A stretch of 64,000 bases of DNA. Source: Alphaproteobacteria bacterium. Lineage in GTDB: Bacteria; Pseudomonadota; Alphaproteobacteria; Micropepsales; Micropepsaceae. Each line of letters starts with the position of its first letter. Position 1 is the first letter of the stretch. The translations under genes were made by a program, and so were the position numbers. Positions 8,836-17,364 of this stretch are shown piece by piece. The DNA lies in the NCBI GenBank assembly GCA_947465395.1, contig CANIAL010000002.1, positions 1 to 64,000 of the forward strand, in the 5' to 3' direction. The notes under the pieces were generated by a model. That model saw only the letters and a list, made by a program, of their open reading frames with translations, made no database searches and had not been told where the DNA came from.

Positions 8836-9912
8836 TTAGGCAAACGCCGCCTTGACGGCAGGATGCACGATCTGGCCGTCACGGATATTCACGCCTTCGG
8901 CCAGATGCGGATCGGATAGCGCCTCAAGCCCCTTGTCCGCCAGCGCCAGCACGAAGGGCAGGGTGACCGCCGTCAGCGCATAGGTGGAGGTGAGGGGGGC
9001 AGCCCCCGGCATGTTGGCCACGCAATAATGGATGATGCCGTCCACCGTGAAGACCGGGGCATCATGGGTGGTGGGGCGCGAGGTTTCAAAACAGCCGCCC
9101 TGGTCAATCGCCACATCCACCAGCACCGCGCCAGGCTTCATCAGCTTCAGGTCTTCGCGCCGCACCAGCTTGGGCGCGGCTGCGCCAGGGCGCAGCACGC
9201 AGCCGATCATCAAATCCGCGCCGGGCAGGAAATCCAGGATGGCCTTGCGGCTGGAATATTCCGTCTTCACAGCCCCGCCGAACTGGGCGTCCAGCGCCGC
9301 CAGCCTGGGCGCATTGATGTCGAACAGGGTGACATCGGCGCGCATGCCTGCGGCGATCTCGGCGGCATGGACGCCCGAAACGCCGCCGCCCAATATGCCC
9401 ACCCGCGCCGGAAAGACGCCCGGTACCCCGCCCATCAAAAGGCCGCGCCCGCCATTCGGCTTCAGAAGATATTGCGCGCCCATCTGGGCCGCCATGCGGC
9501 CCGCCACCTGGCTCATGGGCGCCAGCAAGGGCAGGCCGCCATCGCGGTCGGTGACGGTTTCATAGGCGATGGCCGTGGCGCCGGATTTGACCAGCCCCAT
9601 GGTCTGGGCCTTGTCAGCGGCCAGGTGCAGATAGGTGAAAAGAATGTGGCGCGGCTCCAGTAGCGCGATCTCGGCCGCCTGCGGCTCCTTCACCTTCACC
9701 ACCATGTCGGTGCCGGCAAAGACGGCGGCGGCATCGGGGGCGATTTTCGCACCCGCCTGTTCATATGCCGCATCGGTGATGCCGATTCCCAGACCCGCGC
9801 CCTTTTGCACCAGCACGGTGTGCCCATGCGCGACCAGCTCATGCGCGCCCGCCGGGGTCAGCCCCACGCGGTATTCCTGCGCCTTGATTTCCTTGACCGT
9901 TCCAACGCGCAT
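8836..9912 (-). CDS. ald: Alanine dehydrogenase
   Basis: A 358-residue NAD-dependent L-alanine dehydrogenase, which interconverts L-alanine with pyruvate and ammonium. The family's substrate and catalytic residues are in place: Arg15 (EYRVGLTP), Lys75 (VVKVKEPQ) and His96 (FTYLHLA). The Rossmann motif GILGGGVSGVHAAEIAAG lies near residues 172-190. Its length is slightly below the usual 370. It is divergent from the SUMF1 gene at 9999 and convergent with the OFA carrier. Its proximity to the carrier could reflect pyruvate metabolism, but that is inference. Confidence 0.95.
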   Translation of the reverse strand: MRVGTVKEIKAQEYRVGLTPAGAHELVAHGHTVLVQKGAGLGIGITDAAYEQAGAKIAPDAAAVFAGTDMVVKVKEPQAAEIALLEPRHILFTYLHLAADKAQTMGLVKSGATAIAYETVTDRDGGLPLLAPMSQVAGRMAAQMGAQYLLKPNGGRGLLMGGVPGVFPARVGILGGGVSGVHAAEIAAGMRADVTLFDINAPRLAALDAQFGGAVKTEYSSRKAILDFLPGADLMIGCVLRPGAAAPKLVRREDLKLMKPGAVLVDVAIDQGGCFETSRPTTHDAPVFTVDGIIHYCVANMPGAAPLTSTYALTAVTLPFVLALADKGLEALSDPHLAEGVNIRDGQIVHPAVKAAFA

Positions 9913-9998
9913 GGTGATCTCCTCAAGCTGGCGCTTGTTGCAAAACCCAGTATAAGCATCTTGTGCGGGGGCGCGAATTCTTCAAACGCGGGACTGCC

Positions 9999-10892
9999 AT
10001 GTTGATGCCCCTTGTGGCCCTGGTCATGGCGCTTGCTGCGCCAAACATTACGGCCACGAACATACAAGAACGCCAATTCGTGGAATGCACAGGCTGCCCC
10101 CAGATGGTGGCGGTGCCGGCTGGCCGCTTCCTGATGGGCAGTCCCAAGACCGAAGCCGGGCGCTTTGATGCCGAAGGCCCGCAGCACGTGGTCAGCATCA
10201 GGGCTTTCGCGCTGGCGCAGACGCCGGTCACCAGCGCGCAGTTTTTGGATTTCCTGCAGGAGACCAATTACCAGCCCAAGCCCTGCAATCCGCTGCTGGG
10301 CCTGACATGGCATGCGCCGGGCCGGGGTCTGGCCTATCCGCCGTCGCAGAACGAGCCGCCGCTGTGGCCCGCCGTGTGCCTCGATCACAAGGATGCGCTT
10401 GCCTACATCGCCTGGCTGAACAGACGCGTGAAAGCGGCGCGCCCGGCGCTGGCGCAGCGCGTGGGACCTTATCGCCTGCCGTCCGAGGCGGAATGGGAAT
10501 ATGCCGCCCGCGCGGGCACGAAAACCGCGCGCTGGTGGGGCGACGATATCGGCAGCGCCAACGCCAACTGCAATGGCTGCGGCAGCGTCTGGGACAATCG
10601 CGTGCTGGCCCCGGTCAATGCCTTTGCGGAAAATCCCTTTGGCCTTCAGGGCATGCTGGGCAACAGCTGGGAATGGACGCAGGATTGCTGGCACGATGAT
10701 TATGTGGGTGCGCCGGTGGATGGCTCCCCCTGGCCCGCACAGGATTGCGCGCGGCACGTGATCCGCGGCGGCTCCTGGGATAACGTGCCCATCTTCATCC
10801 GGTCCGCCGCACGCAGTGCTGCCAGCGCGGACGGTGGCGAATACGATTATTCCAGTTTAACGGGATTTCGCATCGCCCGAGATTTGCCCTGA
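9999..10892 (+). CDS. SUMF1/FGE-fold secreted protein lacking the catalytic cysteines
   Basis: A 297-residue protein of the formylglycine-generating-enzyme (SUMF1) fold, starting at ATG 9999, which yields an N-terminal signal-like helix. An in-frame GTG at 9963 would add 12 residues. Family blocks visible are VAVPAGRFLMGS, YRLPSEAEWEYAARAG, GLQGMLGNSWEWTQD and the C-terminal RGGSWDN. True FGEs place a Cys pair after the RGGSW block for copper-dependent oxidation of sulfatase cysteines; here that region reads NVPIFIRSAARSA with no Cys. It is therefore unlikely to be a sulfatase-activating enzyme. No sulfatase is nearby. The function is unknown. Confidence 0.85.
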   Translation: MLMPLVALVMALAAPNITATNIQERQFVECTGCPQMVAVPAGRFLMGSPKTEAGRFDAEGPQHVVSIRAFALAQTPVTSAQFLDFLQETNYQPKPCNPLLGLTWHAPGRGLAYPPSQNEPPLWPAVCLDHKDALAYIAWLNRRVKAARPALAQRVGPYRLPSEAEWEYAARAGTKTARWWGDDIGSANANCNGCGSVWDNRVLAPVNAFAENPFGLQGMLGNSWEWTQDCWHDDYVGAPVDGSPWPAQDCARHVIRGGSWDNVPIFIRSAARSAASADGGEYDYSSLTGFRIARDLP

Positions 10893-10895
10893 CTA

Positions 10896-10991
10896 TTCCC
10901 CCCTCTGTCACAGCTCGGGTCTGCCAAGAGGCAGACACCGTGGCTAGCGACATCTCCCCCCGCCAGATGCTCCGCATTGCAGGGGGAGAAA
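10896..10991 (-). repeat. Palindromic intergenic repeat, family A, copy 1
   Basis: This fills the gap between two convergent genes and is in reverse orientation to copies at 12408, 26238 and 48866. Read on the minus strand it has a C-rich/G-rich first hairpin (CTCCCCCTGCAATGC...) followed by GGGGGGAGATGTC, a second hairpin with inner TGTCTGCC/GGCAGAC and outer AGC.../GCT, and a final GACAGAGGGGGG. No coding potential is seen. Confidence 0.8.
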
Positions 10992-11008
10992 GCCGGAGCC
11001 AAGGCGCA

Positions 11009-11671
11009 CTATCGTAACGCTGCGTTCGGATCGAGGGTCAGAGAAATTTCCATGCTGGCTGGGTAATGGCCCGGAGGCATATTGATAGGCGATGCCATCA
11101 AGGCTGCGTTGCGGGCGCTGACCGCCATGTTGTGAAAGGCACGGTCATTTTCCATGCGCGCCGCTTCCGCAATCCGCACATTGCTGACGACGCCATCGCG
11201 TGACAGGGTCAATTTTATCGCCACCGGCATGGCGCGCGCCGCGCCGCTTTCCAGCTGCGGCCACCAGCGGCGCAGGATTGCGGCGCGCACATAATCGGCC
11301 AGGGCATAATTGCCGCCGCTGCCGCCGGAACCGCCATCCGGCACGCCGACACCGGCATCGGGCGCACGCAGCAGCGCCAGGGATTTCATGCGCGCCTCCA
11401 TCATGTCCTTGGGTGCATCGGGAATGCCGCGTGGCTTCTCGGCCCTGGCATGTGCGGGTGCCGATTTGCGGGTGGTGACGGCGGCCTTCTCTTGCGGCGG
11501 GGCCAGATTCCACAGCCGCACCATCACCGCATCCCGCGTGGCCGGGGGCAGGACAATGGGTGTCGCCAGCAGCAGCCCGACCAGCATCAGGGCATGCAGC
11601 ACCAGGGTGCCTGTCAGGCCAGCCGTCCGGTTGCCGTTGCCGGTTTGCCGATATGGGGGGATCATCGCCAT
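11009..11671 (-). CDS. TonB/TolA-like envelope protein
   Basis: A 220-residue protein with one N-terminal transmembrane helix (about residues 18-40, GTLVLHALMLVGLLL), an Ala/Lys/Pro-rich periplasmic linker and a C-terminal domain. That domain has DYVRAAILRRWWPQLE and IKLTLSRDGVVSNVRI, the TonB/TolA C-terminal pattern. Such proteins couple an inner-membrane proton channel to outer-membrane receptors or to envelope constriction. No exbB, exbD or tolQR lies in the window. The ATG at 11671 is preceded by GCGGGCAG. It may serve TonB-dependent receptors such as the one at 348, but this is inference. Confidence 0.7.
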   Translation of the reverse strand: MAMIPPYRQTGNGNRTAGLTGTLVLHALMLVGLLLATPIVLPPATRDAVMVRLWNLAPPQEKAAVTTRKSAPAHARAEKPRGIPDAPKDMMEARMKSLALLRAPDAGVGVPDGGSGGSGGNYALADYVRAAILRRWWPQLESGAARAMPVAIKLTLSRDGVVSNVRIAEAARMENDRAFHNMAVSARNAALMASPINMPPGHYPASMEISLTLDPNAALR

Positions 11672-11774
11672 CTGCCCGCAATTTTAACCCGTGGCCGGTT
11701 AGAAAGCATCTGGTCAAATGGCCTCTGGCATTGCCCTGCGGCGGCGTTTATCTTCCCCATTCAAGCGAGGCGAC

Positions 11775-12386
11775 ATGAAAATCAAGCTGCATCAGGGGGA
11801 TTTGCCGGATGGACTCGACTTGGGTCCCCTGGTGGCCATAGACACCGAGACACTGGGCCTCAATCCCTTCCGCGACCGGCTTTGCCTAGCGCAACTGTCA
11901 TCGGGCGACGGCGTCTGCCATGCCGTGCAATTCGCCGCCAATGAATTTGCCGCGCCCAATCTGAAAAGGCTGCTGGCCGATCCCAAGGTGACCAAGCTGT
12001 TTCACTTTGCCCGTTTCGATGTCGCCATGTTCCGCCGTTACCTGAACGTGGATTGCGCGCCCATCTATTGCACCAAGATCGCCTCCAAGCTGGTGCGTAC
12101 CTATACCGACCGCCATGGCTTGAAGGATCTGGTGCGCGAATTGCTGGGCATCGAACTCTCCAAGGAACAGCAAAGCAGCGACTGGGGCGCCAAGGTGCTT
12201 TCCGAAAAGCAGCTCGCCTATGCCGCCGCCGACGTGGCGCATCTTCATGCCCTCAAGACTCAGCTTGATGCCATGCTGGCCCGCGAAGGCCGCACCGAAC
12301 TGGCCAAGGCCTGTTTCGATTTCCTGCCCGCGCGCGCCAATCTGGATCTGGCAGGTTGGGAAGAGGTGGATATCTTCGCCCACTAG
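11775..12386 (+). CDS. rnd: Short ribonuclease D (3'-5' exonuclease)
   Basis: A 203-residue DEDD-type 3'-5' exonuclease. The ATG at 11775 is chosen because it follows AGCGAGG and begins the conserved protein; an upstream in-frame start adds 19 residues. Catalytic-type residues appear as DTET (Asp23, Glu25), HFARFD near residue 75 and YAAADVAHLHAL near 150. It ends soon after the exonuclease domain, so the HRDC domains of E. coli RNase D are missing; this short form is common in alphaproteobacteria. Its role is tRNA and small-RNA 3' maturation. Confidence 0.88.
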   Translation: MKIKLHQGDLPDGLDLGPLVAIDTETLGLNPFRDRLCLAQLSSGDGVCHAVQFAANEFAAPNLKRLLADPKVTKLFHFARFDVAMFRRYLNVDCAPIYCTKIASKLVRTYTDRHGLKDLVRELLGIELSKEQQSSDWGAKVLSEKQLAYAAADVAHLHALKTQLDAMLAREGRTELAKACFDFLPARANLDLAGWEEVDIFAH

Positions 12387-12407
12387 AATGCCGATCCAGA
12401 CACCGGC

Positions 12408-12490
12408 TTTCTTCCCCATCGCGGCGAAGCCGCTGGAGGGGGAAGATGTCCGCTAGCGGGTCTACCCGCGTGGCAGACAGATGGGGGTCT
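12408..12490 (+). repeat. Palindromic intergenic repeat, family A, copy 2
   Basis: It begins CTTTCTTCCCC. The first hairpin has GCGGC-GAA-GCCGC at 12422-12434 inside an outer CTTCCCC/GGGGGAAG stem. A second hairpin runs TGTCCGC...GCAGACA with an inner GCGGGT/ACCCGC, and the element closes with GATGGGGGT. The sequence from AGATGTCCGCTAGCGGG onward matches the copy at 26238 closely. Confidence 0.85.
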
Positions 12491-12593
12491 CGAATAAGGC
12501 GTCCTTGAACCGGGACGGTTCCTGGGCCAGAGTCTTCCCGCGGGTTGCCCGGGCAGGGTAATTCAAATTTCTGTAATGATTTCAAAGGGATTC

Positions 12594-13598
12594 ATGGCCA
12601 CCAGCAAACCCTCCCTCAAGCCCGTCAAGGCGGGTGCAGACGGCGATCTGGCTGCCGCCCGCCGAGTGCTGACCCATGCCGCCGAGGCCCTGGCGGCCCT
12701 GTCTGAGCGGCTGGACGGCAAATTCGCCGCAGCCGTGGAAACCATCCTGGCCGCCCCCGGCCGGGTGATCGTGTCGGGCATGGGCAAGTCCGGCCATATC
12801 GCCCGCAAGATCGCCGCCACCCTGTCCTCCACCGGCACCCCCGCCTTTTTCGTCCATCCCGCCGAAGCCAGCCATGGCGACATGGGCGCGATCACCCCGC
12901 AGGATGTGTTGTTGATGCTGTCCTGGGGCGGTGAGACGGCGGAGCTGACCGACCTCATCACTTATGCAAAGCGTTTCCGCATTCCCCTTATTGGGATCGC
13001 GGGCAATCCCGGCTCCACCCTGATGGAAGCCGCCGACGTGGCGCTGCTGCTGCCGAAGGCGCCCGAGGGCTGCCCGATGGGCCTGGCGCCCACCACCTCC
13101 ACCACCATGATGCTGGCGCTGGGCGATGCGCTGGCCGTGGCGCTGATGGAGCGCAAGGATTTTTCCCGCGACCAGTATCGCGATTATCACCCCGGCGGCA
13201 GCCTGGGCCGCGCCCTGATCCGCGTCTCCGATCTGATGCACACGGGCAATGAAGTGCCGTTGGCCTCCGTCAATGCCAGCATGCGCCAGGTCTTGATCGT
13301 GATGGCCGAACGCCGCTTTGGCTGTGTCGGCATCACGGATGCGGGCGGCGAACTGGTGGGCATCATCACCGATGGCGACTTGTCCCGGCACGTGGACAGC
13401 GCCGATTTCCTGGACCGCAGCGCCAGCGCCGTGATGACCAAATCGCCCAAGATCGCCCAACCCGCGCAGCTGGCGGCCGAGGCACTGGCCCTGATGAATG
13501 AGAAGAAGATCACCCGCCTGTTCGTGCTGGAGCCGGGTGACAAGAAACCTGTCGGCATCCTGCATATCCATGACTGTCTGCGCGCGGGGCTGGAATGA
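12594..13598 (+). CDS. kdsD: D-arabinose 5-phosphate isomerase
   Basis: A 334-residue KdsD/KpsF-type isomerase that turns ribulose 5-phosphate into arabinose 5-phosphate, the first step toward Kdo for lipopolysaccharide. A SIS domain at about 40-190 carries VIVSGMGKSGHIARKIAATLSS and HPAEASHGDMG, and the linker has YHPGGSLGR. Two CBS domains follow at about 215-334. The start at 12594 is favoured by AAAGGGA just upstream; an ATG at 12576 has no such site. The stop overlaps lptC by four bases, so it heads the kdsD-lptC-lptA-lptB operon, linking Kdo supply to LPS export. Confidence 0.94.
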   Translation: MATSKPSLKPVKAGADGDLAAARRVLTHAAEALAALSERLDGKFAAAVETILAAPGRVIVSGMGKSGHIARKIAATLSSTGTPAFFVHPAEASHGDMGAITPQDVLLMLSWGGETAELTDLITYAKRFRIPLIGIAGNPGSTLMEAADVALLLPKAPEGCPMGLAPTTSTTMMLALGDALAVALMERKDFSRDQYRDYHPGGSLGRALIRVSDLMHTGNEVPLASVNASMRQVLIVMAERRFGCVGITDAGGELVGIITDGDLSRHVDSADFLDRSASAVMTKSPKIAQPAQLAAEALALMNEKKITRLFVLEPGDKKPVGILHIHDCLRAGLE

Positions 13599-14251
13599 AC
13601 CCCCGCCTGGATGTCGCCCGGATGCGTCATGACTGGTCGGCCCGGGCGCGCGCCACGGTGCAGGGCGCAATGCGCTATAGCCGTTTCGTGGCGCTGATGA
13701 AGCGGGCGCTGCCCGCCGCCGCCTTTGCCATCATCGTGGCGGTGCTGGGCTTCTTCTTCGTCGCCCGCCAGCCATCCAAGCTGTCCATGACCTATGAAAG
13801 CCTGGGGCATGTGGAAAATGACCTGGCCATGACCAAGCCGCGTTTGTCCGGCACGGATGGCAAGGGCAACCCCTTCGTCATCACCGCCGAAGCCGCGATT
13901 CAGGACGCCCGTAATGCCAAGCGCGCCCGGCTGAAAAAGATCGAGGCGGATTTTTCCGTCGGCAAGGATGACTGGCTCAGCGCCCGCGCCGCGCAAGGCG
14001 TGGTGGACATGACGGCGGGCACGTTGGCGCTGGACGGGGGCCTGCAGATATTCTCCGACCGCGGCTACCAGTTGCAAAGCGCCCGCGCCGCGGTGGACAT
14101 CAACAAGGGCATCGTGGTGGGGCCGCAGGAAGTGACGGGGCAGGGGCCGCTTGGTACCCTGCGCGCCGACCGCTTCCGCTTTGACCGCACCAGCGGCCAG
14201 TTGCTGCTGGATGGACATGTCGAGATGAGCTTGATCAGGACCGCAAAATGA
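13595..14251 (+). CDS. lptC: LPS export protein LptC
   Basis: A 218-residue bitopic inner-membrane protein that hands lipopolysaccharide from the LptBFG extractor to LptA. A cytoplasmic N-terminus of about 35 residues precedes one transmembrane helix (about residues 43-62, FAIIVAVLGFFFVAR). A periplasmic beta-jellyroll domain follows with typical alternating blocks (GTLALDGGLQIFSDRGYQL). ATGA overlaps join it to kdsD before and lptA after, supporting translational coupling. Confidence 0.88.
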   Translation: MNPRLDVARMRHDWSARARATVQGAMRYSRFVALMKRALPAAAFAIIVAVLGFFFVARQPSKLSMTYESLGHVENDLAMTKPRLSGTDGKGNPFVITAEAAIQDARNAKRARLKKIEADFSVGKDDWLSARAAQGVVDMTAGTLALDGGLQIFSDRGYQLQSARAAVDINKGIVVGPQEVTGQGPLGTLRADRFRFDRTSGQLLLDGHVEMSLIRTAK

Positions 14252-14808
14252 AAAAGTTGTTCGCCGTGCTTTTTGTCTTGGCTTTGCCCGTTTCCGCGCA
14301 GGCGCAGATGGCGCCCGCCAAGGCGCCCGTTGCAACAGCCAAGAAACCCGCCGCCGCGCGTCATGACTCCGACGCGCCCATCAATGTCTCGGCCGACCAG
14401 TTCCTGGCCGATCTCAACGCCAAGTCCGGCACCTATTCCGGCAATGTGGTGGTGACCCAAGGCGATATCCGCATGCATGCCGACACGGTGCGGGTGAGTG
14501 TGGTGGACGGAAAGCCCGACAAGATCACGGCCACCGGCGCGGTGGTGGTGGATTCCCCCGCCTCGGGCACCGCCACCGGCGACAGCGGCGTCTACAATGT
14601 CGCCGACCGGGTGGTGGTGCTGTCCGGCAAGGTGGTGCTGACCCAGGGCAAGAGCGTGATGCGCGGCACCCAGCTCAGCGTCAATCTGGTCACCGGCCAG
14701 GCCAAGCTGGGCGCGGCGGGCGCAAAGCCCGGCACGCCCGGCGGCAATACTGGCGGCCGCGTGCAGGGCATTTTCACCCCGCCGCCGCGCAGCAATTCGC
14801 CCAATTAG
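14248..14808 (+). CDS. lptA: LPS transport periplasmic protein LptA
   Basis: A 186-residue periplasmic OstA/LptA-fold protein that bridges LptC and the outer-membrane LptD. The signal peptide ends AQAQ near residue 21. The beta-jellyroll has the family's INVSADQFLADLNAKSGTYSGNVVVTQGDIRMHAD pattern in shorter repeats across residues 47-155. The tail is glycine- and proline-rich. The ATG overlaps the lptC stop, and lptB starts 34 bases later. Confidence 0.9.
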   Translation: MKKLFAVLFVLALPVSAQAQMAPAKAPVATAKKPAAARHDSDAPINVSADQFLADLNAKSGTYSGNVVVTQGDIRMHADTVRVSVVDGKPDKITATGAVVVDSPASGTATGDSGVYNVADRVVVLSGKVVLTQGKSVMRGTQLSVNLVTGQAKLGAAGAKPGTPGGNTGGRVQGIFTPPPRSNSPN

Positions 14809-14842
14809 GGGTTCCTTAAACACAAACAGGCATGATTTTCGC

Positions 14843-15622
14843 ATGAGCCTTGAAGACCAGCAGAATGACGGCGAAACGGCGCTCCAGGTGATCGAGGGCG
14901 GCAAGGGTCTTGTCGTCACGCGCATCGGCAAGAGCTTCAACAAGCGCCCCGTGGTGCGTTCCGTCAGCCTGTCGGTGAAGCGGGGCGAGGTTGTGGGCCT
15001 TCTGGGTCCCAATGGCGCGGGCAAGACCACCTGTTTCTACATGATCTCGGGCCTGTTGCCCGCCGACACCGGCACCATCGAGGTGGACGGCCATGACGTC
15101 ACCGGCCTTCCCATGTACCGCCGCGCCCGGCTGGGCATCGGCTACCTGCCGCAGGAAGCCTCCATCTTTCGCGGCCTCACCGCCGAGCAGAATATCCGCG
15201 CCACCGCCGAACTGATCGAGCCGGACCCCGCACGCCTGGAAGCGGCCGTGGAAGAGTTGCTGGCCGAATTCGGCATCACCCATGTGCGCAACACGCCCGC
15301 TATCGCGCTGTCGGGCGGCGAGCGTCGCCGTGTGGAAATCGCCCGCGCGCTTGCCACGCATCCCTCTTACATTTTGCTGGACGAACCATTGGCCGGCATT
15401 GACCCCATCGCGGTGGGCGAAATCCGCGACCTGGTGCGCCATCTGAAAGACCGCGGCATCGGCGTGCTGATCACCGATCACAATGTGCGCGACGCGCTGG
15501 AAATTATCGACCGTGCTTATATTTTGCATGATGGCCGCGTGCTGAAGGAAGGCACGCCTGCCGATATCGTGGCGGACCGCGATGTCCGCCGCGTCTATCT
15601 GGGCGAGAAATTCTCGCTATGA
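14843..15622 (+). CDS. lptB: LPS export ABC transporter ATPase LptB
   Basis: A 259-residue ABC ATPase powering extraction of lipopolysaccharide from the inner membrane. Walker A is GPNGAGKTT at 54-62, the signature LSGGERRRVEIARAL lies near 153-167, Walker B is YILLDEPLAGID, and the switch histidine is in ITDHNVRD. The N-terminus carries about 25 extra residues before the conserved domain. lptF and lptG are not in the window. It is followed 14 bases later by rpoN, the usual alphaproteobacterial arrangement. Confidence 0.95.
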   Translation: MSLEDQQNDGETALQVIEGGKGLVVTRIGKSFNKRPVVRSVSLSVKRGEVVGLLGPNGAGKTTCFYMISGLLPADTGTIEVDGHDVTGLPMYRRARLGIGYLPQEASIFRGLTAEQNIRATAELIEPDPARLEAAVEELLAEFGITHVRNTPAIALSGGERRRVEIARALATHPSYILLDEPLAGIDPIAVGEIRDLVRHLKDRGIGVLITDHNVRDALEIIDRAYILHDGRVLKEGTPADIVADRDVRRVYLGEKFSL

Positions 15623-15636
15623 GCAGGTAGGGCATC

Positions 15637-17166
15637 ATGGCGGGGCAAAGACTGGAAATTCGGCAGGGCCAGTCCCTGGTGATGACGCCGCAGTTGCAGC
15701 AGGCGATCAAGCTGCTGCAACTGTCCAACATCGAACTGGCCGAATATTGCGAATCCGAACTGGAAAAGAACCCGCTGCTGGAGCGCGACGAGCGCGCGCC
15801 CAAGGAGCCGGAACGCGAGCTGGTGGCGCCGGAAGGCGCGGCCGAGCGCGCGGATGAAAGTCTGGCGCGGGAGGATTTCTCCAAGGTCTCGGACCTGGAT
15901 TCCTCCGCCCATGAGAACATGTATGACAGTGGCGAGGTGGCCACGCCCGCCGCCACCGCTGCCTCCAGCATGCCGGAAGGCCAGCTGACCGACTGGACCC
16001 AGGCCAAATCCGGCGGCAGCTTTGACGGCGATGAAGACTTCCTGGAATCCGTCATCGCGGGCGGCGGCACGCTGAAGGATCATCTGGAAGAACAGGTCAC
16101 CATCGCGGCCCTGACGCCGGATGACCGCATCATCGCCCTGGCGCTGATCGACAGCATTGACGAGACGGGTTACCTGCGCGCCGACCTGAACGACATGGCC
16201 GCGCGGCTTGGCACCGAGATCGAGGACATGGAAGCGGTCCTTGGCGTGGTGCAGGGCTTTGATCCCATCGGCGTGGGCGCGCGCGACCTTAGCGAGTGCC
16301 TGGGCCTGCAACTGGCGGCGCTGGACAGGCTGGACCCGGCCATGAAGACGCTGCTGACACGGCTGGATTTATTGGCGCGCCGCGACATGACGCAGTTGTG
16401 CGCGCTGTGCGGCGTGGACGCCGAAGACATTGCCGACATGATCGCGGAAATCCGCACGCTGAACCCCAAGCCGGGCCTCGCCTTTGGCAGCGAGCCGGTG
16501 CAGCCGGTGGTGCCCGATGTGTTCGTGCGGGTGGGACCGGACGGGTTGTGGCAAGTCTAACTCAACTCCGACACCCTGCCGCGCCTGCTGGTCAATTCGC
16601 GCTATTACACGCAAGTGTCCAAGGGCGCGCGCGACAAGGACGCCAAGACCTATCTGACGGACTGCCTCAACAACGCCAACTGGCTGGTGAAAAGCCTGGA
16701 CCAGCGGGCGCGCACCATCCTGAAAGTGGCCGCCGAAATCGTGCGCCACCAGGACATGTTCCTTGCCCATGGCGTGCGCCATCTCAGGCCGCTCAACCTC
16801 AAGACCATCGCTGACGCGATCCAGATGCATGAATCCACCGTCAGCCGCGTCACTTCCAGCAAATACATCGCCACCCCGCGCGGCGTCTTTGAACTGAAAT
16901 ATTTCTTCACCGCCTCCATCCAGGCCGTGGGCGGCGCCGAATCCCACAGCGCCGAAGCCGTGCGCGACCGCATCCGCGAAATGATCGAGAATGAAGCGGG
17001 CGCCGACATCCTGTCCGATGACCGCATCGTGGCGCTGCTGACCGCCGATGGCGTCAACATCGCCCGCCGCACCGTCGCCAAGTACCGCGAGAGCTTGCGA
17101 ATCCCCTCCTCGGTGGAGCGCCGCCGCCTGAAAAGCGGCGACGGTCCCAGGGCCGCGGCGCGCTGA
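15637..17166 (+). pseudogene. rpoN: RNA polymerase sigma-54 factor, interrupted by an in-frame TAA
   Basis: The reading frame would encode a 509-residue sigma-54, but TAA at 16558-16560 stops it after 307 residues. Both sides are in the same frame and both look functional. Upstream is the glutamine-rich activator region (VMTPQLQQAIKLLQLSN, residues 15-31) and the core-binding region. Downstream are the helix-turn-helix (IADAIQMHESTVSRVTSSKY) and the RpoN box (ARRTVAKYRESL). The family normally reads V-E-L-N at this point, so one GAA-to-TAA change explains the break. A GTG at 16615 could restart translation of the C-terminal part. It may be a recent null, a split gene, a readthrough site or a base-call error. 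Sigma-54 directs nitrogen, motility and stress promoters. Confidence 0.9.
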
Positions 17167-17364
17167 AAAAGCGCCTGTTCCTGCATCGCTTTTTGCAAGA
17201 TTGACATTGCCTAGGCCCCGTCCTATGAACCCGCCGCTTTTGAGCGGGCCCAGTGTTTTTGACGGGCAACAGGCAGCCAGCCTGTTCCTTAAAACGGTTC
17301 AAGAAATCACATCATACTGCCTGCCTTTCGCCACGCACCGCCTTTCTCTATCTATGGACATTTG
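17167..17364. other. Gap between rpoN and ptsN (no hpf)
   Basis: About 200 bases with no supported gene. A weak CCCGC/GCGGG hairpin lies near 17228-17246. In many proteobacteria the ribosome hibernation factor gene hpf sits between rpoN and ptsN; no matching reading frame is present here. Confidence 0.6.

Noticed and set aside
16558-16560. Selenocysteine or pyrrolysine recoding of the rpoN stop
   Set aside because: The codon is TAA. Selenocysteine uses TGA and pyrrolysine TAG, and the normal residue here is Glu.
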